A DNA stretch of 35,472 nt. Origin: Treponema sp. Lineage in GTDB: Bacteria > Spirochaetota > Spirochaetia > Treponematales > Treponemataceae. The stretch is taken from assembly GCA_024402505.1 (NCBI GenBank), contig JAKSTP010000024.1, positions 1 to 35,472 of the forward strand, written 5' to 3'. The notes under the pieces are model-generated. The model worked only from the letters and a program-made list of their open reading frames with translations, had not been told where the DNA came from and made no database searches. Each line of letters begins with the position of its first letter. Within the stretch, counting starts at the first letter, position 1. Positions 30,645 through 35,472 of this stretch are shown here, piece after piece. The position numbers were made by a program, and so were the translations under genes.

Positions 30645-32306
30645 ATGACTTTCGAAGACATTATTGCAGAAATTGGAAAATACAAGGATCTTTCTCGGGT
30701 GAACAGTGATTCAAAATCTATTGAGGATTATATGAATTCCCTGCCATATAACGAGGCCTTCAACATGCTTTGCGCAGTTTGCGGTGTGGAAATTGTTCAG
30801 CCGGAGGATCTGGTTTTTCTTGATGCAATGCTCAAAATAAATGCCGCTGGCCGCCAGTCAATGCTGAACTTTCAGGATCCATACGGGCCTTACATTATGA
30901 GGGCCATTTCCGAAGACGCCTACTGCCGTACCTTCGACGAAAGCATTGTTCGTGAGGCACTTTACCGGGGTTTCTACACAATGTCTGTACAAATCGACGG
31001 TTTTGACCTATTTTCGGTGCGTTATCACACAAAAAAGTGCATCATTTTTCCAAGAACCTTCCGCATTCCTCACAATGTTCGGAATCTTATAGAAAAGAAA
31101 TTCTCTGATTACACCCTTACTTTTAATAAAGATTACAATGCCTGTGTTGATGCAATCTGTGAGGCCTATCCTGAAAACTGGCTTTGCCCAAAACTGAAGG
31201 CTGTTCTGGATAATATTCACAATAATCCCGACAACCGCATTAGTGTGGACAGCGTGGAAATCTGGAAGGGAGATGAACTTGTGGCAGGTGAAATTGGTTT
31301 TATTACCGGAAATGCCTATGCTTCACTCACGGGTTTCCACAAGGAAGACCATATTGGCAATGTACAGATGGCACTTTTAGGCCGCTACCTTTTTGACAAC
31401 GGATTTGCCTACTGGGACCTGGGCATGAGCATTCCTTACAAATACCGCTACGGTGCCATTGATTACGGGCGAAAAGATCAGGAGAAATTCTGGAAAAACT
31501 TGAATGAAGAACGAAGCACCTTCCCGGCCGCCCAAAATGCAATCCCATTAAAAAACTTTCTTTCTGCCGATCTTTCTTCCAAAAAAGAGATGGTTTACCC
31601 GGATCTTCTGTTTCCATTTCCAAAACCCGGTGAACATTTTACCGAGTTTGGAAATCAAATTGTTGATGTTACGGAAGAACTTACCTTGCAGCAGCTTTAC
31701 TCGGCTTATATGCAGGGCATTTTTCCCTGGTACTGCGAGGACAACAAGGAGCCCGTAACCTGGTATTCTCCCGATCCCCGGTTTGTGCTTTTTCCAGAAG
31801 ATTTTCACTGCCCTAAATCCCTGTCCAAATTCCTTAAAAAAACGCCCTACACTTACACAATGGACCGGTGCTTCAGCCGCGTTATTAACGAATGCAGAAA
31901 TATGGAAAGAATGGGTCAGAATGGCACCTGGATTGGGAAAAATCTGCAAAATGTCTACACAAAACTACATAAATCGGGGTATGCCCACAGTTTTGAAGTG
32001 TGGAAAGATGGACGGCTTGTTGGCGGATTTTACGGCGTTCTTATTGGAAGCGTGTTTTTTGGAGAAAGCATGTTCACCTTGGAAAGCAATTCTTCTAAAA
32101 GTGCATTTGCCTTTTTTATGGAAGCATTTACAAAGTGCGGCGGCCTTCTTGTAGACTGCCAGAGCTACACCGACAATCTTGCACGCTACGGAGCGGTAAA
32201 TATTTCACGGAAGGAATTTCTGGAGATTGAAAAGACGGCCCTCTATAAACCGCTTCAAGGTAGTCTTGAATCAACCTTTATTGCTATCACAAAGAAATTT
32301 CTATAA
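30645..32306 (+). CDS. aat: Leucyl/phenylalanyl-tRNA-protein transferase with duplicated Aat-like N-terminal half
   Basis: Aat adds Leu or Phe to N-terminal Arg/Lys of proteins, marking them for ClpS-ClpAP. The usual enzyme has about 230 residues; this one has 553. The C-terminal half (about 345-553) is a full Aat: AYMQGIFPWY, WYSPDPRF, GTWIGKN, HSFEVWKDGRLVGGFYGV, FFGESMFT, LLVDCQ and ARYGAVNISRKEFL. The N-terminal half repeats the same fold: NWLCPKLKAVLDNIH, SVEIWKGDELVAGEIG near 201, SLTGFHKEDHIGNVQMALLG, YWDLGM near 258 and YGAIDYGRKDQEKF. The FFGESMF and DCQ motifs have changed there (SLTGF, DLGM), so it may bind a different amino acid or be inactive. The genome thus encodes writer and reader of the N-degron pathway. 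Confidence 0.93.
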   Translation: MTFEDIIAEIGKYKDLSRVNSDSKSIEDYMNSLPYNEAFNMLCAVCGVEIVQPEDLVFLDAMLKINAAGRQSMLNFQDPYGPYIMRAISEDAYCRTFDESIVREALYRGFYTMSVQIDGFDLFSVRYHTKKCIIFPRTFRIPHNVRNLIEKKFSDYTLTFNKDYNACVDAICEAYPENWLCPKLKAVLDNIHNNPDNRISVDSVEIWKGDELVAGEIGFITGNAYASLTGFHKEDHIGNVQMALLGRYLFDNGFAYWDLGMSIPYKYRYGAIDYGRKDQEKFWKNLNEERSTFPAAQNAIPLKNFLSADLSSKKEMVYPDLLFPFPKPGEHFTEFGNQIVDVTEELTLQQLYSAYMQGIFPWYCEDNKEPVTWYSPDPRFVLFPEDFHCPKSLSKFLKKTPYTYTMDRCFSRVINECRNMERMGQNGTWIGKNLQNVYTKLHKSGYAHSFEVWKDGRLVGGFYGVLIGSVFFGESMFTLESNSSKSAFAFFMEAFTKCGGLLVDCQSYTDNLARYGAVNISRKEFLEIEKTALYKPLQGSLESTFIAITKKFL

Positions 32307-32338
32307 AATAAAATCATTCTTTTTTGAGGGGATTTATT

Positions 32339-32953
32339 ATGAAACGAATTCTAAAATCTTTGATTATAGCTGCAGCAACACTTATCATTTCTTCTACTGC
32401 TTTTGCAAAAGACTTTGACTGGTCAGAATGCTGGTGCAACTACGGTGCCGGACTTAAAGAAGGCGATATTATTTTGAACATTGGAACTTCCATTTCATAC
32501 ACTCATTTTGAAAGCGGATTTTCTTCAAACTCATGGAATCTTCCTATCGTAGACTTTTCCGTTGAAACTCCTGTAAAAATCGGGCCATGTCCTTTTACAT
32601 TTGGCGGTGGTTTTTCATGGAACAACAACGGAACTAAAAGCGGCTACGACTGGGGAACAATCAAAACAACAAACAACGTTTTCGATACATACGGTGTTGT
32701 AAAATATCACTTTATGTTCCCACCAAAACAGCTTGATCTGTACGCCGGAACAAAGTTGGGAGTGTCTTTCAGCGGAACACGAATTGTAAAATCTCCAAAA
32801 GAAGGCAGCAACGAAAGCTCACTTAAATTCGGAGCAAACTTCTACATCAACGAGTTTACTGGTGCAACCTGGTACTTCAACAAATCTTTTGGTGTAAACG
32901 CCGAAGTAGGTTTCCCAATCCTCACACGGATTGGTGTAACATTTAAGTTCTAA
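32339..32953 (+). CDS. Outer-membrane beta-barrel-like protein
   Basis: This protein of about 204 residues has a signal peptide (about 1-22, ending AFA). Alternating strands follow: GDIILNIGTSISYTHFES, PIVDFSVETPVKIG, FTFGGGFSWNNNG, VVKYHFMFPPKQ, LDLYAGTKLGVSFSG, SLKFGANFYINEF. The end reads TRIGVTFKF, with the terminal Phe of outer-membrane barrels. It looks like an eight-stranded barrel comparable in style to the product at 6717-7292. The ATG at 32339 follows GAGGGG, so an in-frame TTG 15 bases upstream is less likely. No specific family is recognised. Confidence 0.8.
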   Translation: MKRILKSLIIAAATLIISSTAFAKDFDWSECWCNYGAGLKEGDIILNIGTSISYTHFESGFSSNSWNLPIVDFSVETPVKIGPCPFTFGGGFSWNNNGTKSGYDWGTIKTTNNVFDTYGVVKYHFMFPPKQLDLYAGTKLGVSFSGTRIVKSPKEGSNESSLKFGANFYINEFTGATWYFNKSFGVNAEVGFPILTRIGVTFKF

Positions 32954-32964
32954 AAAACCTTCCC

Positions 32965-33471
32965 TTATTCTTCTGACAGACTATTTAATGGATCTACTTT
33001 GATAAATTCTTCAAAGTAGTTTCCATAAATGTCTTTTGTTTCCCCAAGCAACTGGTTTTTTGGGCGAATCAGCTGAAGATGCCAGACCTTGTTTTCTTCT
33101 TCACCAATAAGGCCTATGGAATACAGATATTCACCGTTGTAAAATTTTACAAGCCGCTTGTCACTGTATTTTCCAACATTTTCCCCATTTTCAAAGCGAC
33201 TGCAATCTTCAAAATTAAACACAATCTTTTTATCGTTGATTTTGTAAGTTCCCCGCCACACAATAATATTCTGGGAATCGGCGTAGGAACTTCGAAGCAT
33301 TACCTTGTGGTCTGGACTTAAAATAAGATGATGATAATATAACTGGGCATTGTTATCATAATTCTGCATGATCCATTCACTGTCGTAAAAAGGACTGTTC
33401 TTTTCGTTGAAACAAGCGGCCAGAGAAAAGGCCATTATCAAAATGCAAAATAGATAAACTGTCTTCTTCAT
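32965..33471 (-). CDS. Hypothetical lipoprotein
   Basis: This protein of about 168 residues has a type II signal peptide with lipobox LAAC (Cys20), so it is a membrane-anchored lipoprotein. The mature part has a strand-rich pattern, for example SEWIMQNYDNNAQLYYHHLI, IVWRGTYKINDKKIVFNF and GEYLYSIGLIGEEENKVWHL. This suggests a small lipocalin-like or META-type barrel, but I do not recognise a family. The ATG at 33471 is preferred to a TTG at 33492 because it begins the signal peptide. It lies 25 bases after the YARHG-domain gene, probably in one transcript. Confidence 0.75.
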   Translation of the reverse strand: MKKTVYLFCILIMAFSLAACFNEKNSPFYDSEWIMQNYDNNAQLYYHHLILSPDHKVMLRSSYADSQNIIVWRGTYKINDKKIVFNFEDCSRFENGENVGKYSDKRLVKFYNGEYLYSIGLIGEEENKVWHLQLIRPKNQLLGETKDIYGNYFEEFIKVDPLNSLSEE

Positions 33472-33495
33472 ATTATCCAATCCCCTTTTCAAGTT

Positions 33496-34524
33496 TTATC
33501 GTTTATTTTCTTCTTCCAGAATCAATTTTACATTAAATTTTTCAATGTCTGAAAGTTTATTTTCGGAAAAGTTTTTATCCAGAGGATATTTTCCAACCCA
33601 TTTGCCATCAACATAATCCCGGCCATACCAGCCATAATCGGCCATTTCTTCTTCAAAAAGTTCAATCAAATCCTGAGATTTAAAAGGATAACCGTGGAAG
33701 GCATAAATGGCATTACGAACAAGTCTTAACTGAGATTTAGTGTACCATAACAAGCCCTTGGAACTAAGTTTTACCCTGCTTGCAAAGAAACTATCCTTCT
33801 GAATAATTCTTGGGCCGTCATCGCCAAAAACATCACCTAAAATCACTGTGATGCAGTCAGTGTATTTTTTCGGTTCAATATTCGTGCAGATTATTTCCCA
33901 AGTGTTTTCATCAACAATTTTAATTGAATCACATTCTGGAAGTTCTATCCCGTTTATTGATCTGTATTGCAAATTATTCTTAATCCTGATTGTCATTTTT
34001 CCAATGGCGTTTTTCCAGCTGGAACCGGTGCCGTACAAATATTTTGCCATTGAGTAAGACGGTGCTTCCCTTCCGTATGTTGATTTGTAGGTGATTTTTG
34101 TTTTTGTTACTTTCTTTGCCGGGAATTCAATTGTTCGGACAAAAGCATTTTCCAGATCTGTATATTCGTTTGTATTCCATTTTTTTTCTAAAGGATAATC
34201 GGCAAAACTTGTTTCTTTATCGTTTGTCCAGCAGCGGAAATCAGAGATTGTGCCAGACCCCCCAAGACCTTCACAAAAAAATGGAAAACCAATTTCAAGA
34301 GTTTTTTTTGCGCCATTGTTATAGAAAGAAAAATCAACTGTGACTTCGTAATAATTTTTTTCCAGTACAATGTTGATCACTTCTTCTTTCATTTCGATAT
34401 CAACCTGTCCTTCCTTTGTTGGAACAAGCTGACCGCCGGCCATGTAGAAGTAAGTGTCGTTGGCAAAAAGACTAAAGCTCATAGAAGCGAGCAAACACAT
34501 TAATAAAATTAAAAACTTTTTCAT
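33496..34524 (-). CDS. Secreted YARHG-domain protein
   Basis: This protein of about 342 residues has a signal peptide (about 1-21, ending LFA). The body is a beta-sandwich-like region (VDIEMKEEVINIVLEKNYYE, VDFSFYNNGAKKTLEIGFP) with an acidic, aromatic pattern. A C-terminal YARHG domain at about 255-315 reads LRLVRNAIYAFHGYPFKSQD, then LIELFEEEMADYGWYG, where the family motif YARHG appears as YAFHG. YARHG domains are extracellular and often bind or process cell-wall or envelope components, although the activity is not established. GGAG five bases upstream supports the ATG at 34524 over one at 34542. Confidence 0.8.
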   Translation of the reverse strand: MKKFLILLMCLLASMSFSLFANDTYFYMAGGQLVPTKEGQVDIEMKEEVINIVLEKNYYEVTVDFSFYNNGAKKTLEIGFPFFCEGLGGSGTISDFRCWTNDKETSFADYPLEKKWNTNEYTDLENAFVRTIEFPAKKVTKTKITYKSTYGREAPSYSMAKYLYGTGSSWKNAIGKMTIRIKNNLQYRSINGIELPECDSIKIVDENTWEIICTNIEPKKYTDCITVILGDVFGDDGPRIIQKDSFFASRVKLSSKGLLWYTKSQLRLVRNAIYAFHGYPFKSQDLIELFEEEMADYGWYGRDYVDGKWVGKYPLDKNFSENKLSDIEKFNVKLILEEENKR

Positions 34525-34540
34525 ATATTCTCCTTGGCTC

Positions 34541-34546
34541 ATTATA
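34541..34546 (-). promoter_or_regulatory. -10 box upstream of the YARHG gene
   Basis: Minus-strand TATAAT at plus 34541-34546, 16 bases before the ATG, with TATAGT nearby (34549-34554) as an alternative. The -35 is unclear. Confidence 0.3.
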
Positions 34547-34582
34547 TAACTATATAATTAGAATGAAAACAAAGATTTTAAT

Positions 34583-34634
34583 AAAAAAGGCTGCCATAAA
34601 AACTGACCGCGGTGGTCCCATTTATGACAGCCTT
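34583..34634 (-). terminator. Rho-independent terminator of valS
   Basis: On the minus strand AAGGCTGTCATAAA (plus 34621-34634) pairs with TTTATGGCAGCCTT (plus 34587-34600), with one G-U and a short GACC/GGTC stem in the loop, followed by T (A at plus 34583-34588). It lies about 40 bases after the valS stop. Confidence 0.85.
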
Positions 34635-34636
34635 AT

Positions 34637-34663
34637 GGATCCCTCACATGTGTTCGGGATGAC
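34637..34663. repeat. REP-like palindrome in the valS 3' flank
   Basis: On the minus strand GTCATCCCGAAC, an ACATGTGA centre and GGGATCC form an imperfect palindrome (ATCCC against GGGAT). GTCATCC[C/T]GAAC and [A/G]GGATC are shared with the elements inside valS at 35225-35284, so these look like members of one palindromic repeat family. Confidence 0.55.
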
Positions 34664-34677
34664 AAATATTTCGCATA

Positions 34678-35472
34678 TTACTGAAGTTCTTTAATGTAAA
34701 CTTCCATTTTTTCAACAACATTAAGCTCTTCAGCAAGTTTTGCTTTTTCGGCTTCAACCTGTTCTTTTGGAGCGTGCTGGGCGAAGTTTCCGTTCAGCTT
34801 GTTCTGGCTTCTTTCGGCGTATTTTTTGTGTTCTTCCAAAGTTTTCTGGAAACGGGTAAGAAGCTGTTCCTTGTTGATTGATTCGTCCAAAAGGATGAAG
34901 GCTTCGAAACCAACACCAACTGTACCGATTGAAGAAGCTGGTTTTGCGTCAACAAAGTCGATTTTTGCAATACCAGAAAGGAGTTTTACCATGTCGGCGT
35001 AAGCGATACAAACTTCGGCATCACTACCCTTTTCAATCTTGATAGCAATATTGATCTTAAGTGCCGGGTCAATTCCACATTCAACGCGGAGTGCGCGAAC
35101 TTTACCAACCAGGTCTTTAAGAACGTCAAAGCGTTTTGTAACTGCGTCATTCTTGCGTGCATCACTTGGTTCTGGGAATGGAGCATTGATGATCATGCCG
35201 TTGTATTCTGAAGTTGTGATGATAGATCCTGAAACAAGTTCAGGATGACCATTTGCACCGTCACCCTGAACTTGTTTCAGGGCCTTTTTGCGGTTTTCAA
35301 CCAGTTCTGCCAGAGGAAGTTTTGCGTAGATTTCTTCTGTTACAAATGGCAGATATGGGTGCAAAAGACGAAGGTTTTCTTCCAGCAGGTTCAGGATAAC
35401 TGAAACTACGCGATCTTTTTCGTGTTCGTCACCGTTCTTGAAAGAAAGTTTTGTGGCTTCAACGTACCAGTC
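34678..35472 (-). CDS. valS: Valine-tRNA ligase, C-terminal part (runs off the window)
   Basis: The frame is open from the right edge to the TAA at 34678-34680, about 264 residues. It starts DWYVEATKLSF, then LRLLHPYLPFVTEEIYAKLP, which is the anticodon-binding domain of ValRS. It ends with the Leu-zipper-like tRNA-binding coiled coil (LEEHKKYAERSQNKLNGNF, VEKMEVYIKELQ). The catalytic HIGH/KMSKS part lies outside. Between YAKLP and MIINAPFPE there is an insertion of about 25 residues (KQVQGDGANG, HPELVSGSI) encoded by two inverted REP-like units, in frame and without a stop. The gene is probably functional. A terminator follows. Confidence 0.96.
   Translation of the reverse strand, partial: DWYVEATKLSFKNGDEHEKDRVVSVILNLLEENLRLLHPYLPFVTEEIYAKLPLAELVENRKKALKQVQGDGANGHPELVSGSIITTSEYNGMIINAPFPEPSDARKNDAVTKRFDVLKDLVGKVRALRVECGIDPALKINIAIKIEKGSDAEVCIAYADMVKLLSGIAKIDFVDAKPASSIGTVGVGFEAFILLDESINKEQLLTRFQKTLEEHKKYAERSQNKLNGNFAQHAPKEQVEAEKAKLAEELNVVEKMEVYIKELQ
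35225..35284. repeat. Pair of inverted REP-like palindromes inserted in frame in valS
   Basis: Unit A (35228-35249) begins CCTGAAACAAGTTCAGG and continues ATGAC. Unit B (35260-35281) is its reverse complement with one difference (CCTGAAACAAGTTCAGG then GTGAC when read on the minus strand). The arms of about 22 bases are separated by about ten. Each unit also has an internal palindrome CCTGAA/TTCAGG. On the valS strand the unit translates as KQVQGD...HPELVSGS. Confidence 0.85.

Noticed and set aside
1..35472. CRISPR array, transposase, integrase, toxin-antitoxin or phage genes
   Set aside because: No spaced direct repeats and no such protein motifs were found on either strand.

Overview
The window looks like chromosomal DNA from a host-associated spirochaete of the Treponema type. 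The basis is gene content and style: a diderm envelope with small beta-barrel proteins ending in Phe, a PASTA-only membrane protein beside fmt, a LapA/SPOR pair, AT-rich intergenic DNA and compact operons with ATGA/TAATG overlaps. This is inference from family knowledge; no rRNA or tRNA gene is present to fix the genus. I see no phage, transposase, CRISPR array or classical defence island.

Layout. 1-2275: tail of an upstream gene, then lemA and two TPM-domain proteins. 2332-6492: clpS-clpA followed by a protein of uncertain function, a small membrane protein and an ASCH-domain protein. 6503-6682: a noncoding, strongly self-complementary element. 6717-7292: a small outer-membrane-type protein. 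7289-9937 (minus): THUMP-type RNA methyltransferase, TetR regulator and PlsC acyltransferase. 10018-13442 (minus): a sugar-type ABC importer (binding lipoprotein and two permeases, no ATPase) with promoter/operator, internal hairpin and terminator. 13611-16267: a four-helix membrane protein and a 7TM/degenerate-GGDEF/EAL protein. 16301-23291: a long plus-strand run of LapA-like, SPOR, fmt, PASTA, aroDE fusion, rpiA and RluA-type pseudouridine synthase. 23310-24405: a PadR regulator with a clear autoregulatory operator and its DUF2812 partner. 24409-30559 (minus): RseC-like protein, TPR protein, multi-PAS EAL protein, polyprenyl synthetase and small RelA/SpoT-type HD hydrolase. 30645-32306: a double-domain Aat. 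32339-34524: beta-barrel, lipoprotein and YARHG-domain protein. 34583-35472 (minus): terminator, palindromic repeats and the 3' part of valS.

How the genes connect. ClpS/ClpA and the Aat protein at opposite ends are the reader, unfoldase and writer of the bacterial N-degron pathway; the Aat protein is visibly an internal duplication, with a diverged N-terminal Aat-like half. Two EAL proteins with degraded GGDEF sites suggest c-di-GMP breakdown, and the HD protein suggests alarmone hydrolysis. The LapA/SPOR/PASTA genes point to envelope and peptidoglycan functions mixed with housekeeping genes.

The most interesting signals are (i) the double Aat, (ii) the folded noncoding element at 6503-6682, (iii) a pair of REP-like palindromes inserted in frame in valS, with a relative in its 3' flank, and (iv) a recurring promoter layout in which the -10 box lies only 6-9 nt before the ATG and no Shine-Dalgarno is seen, implying leaderless mRNAs.
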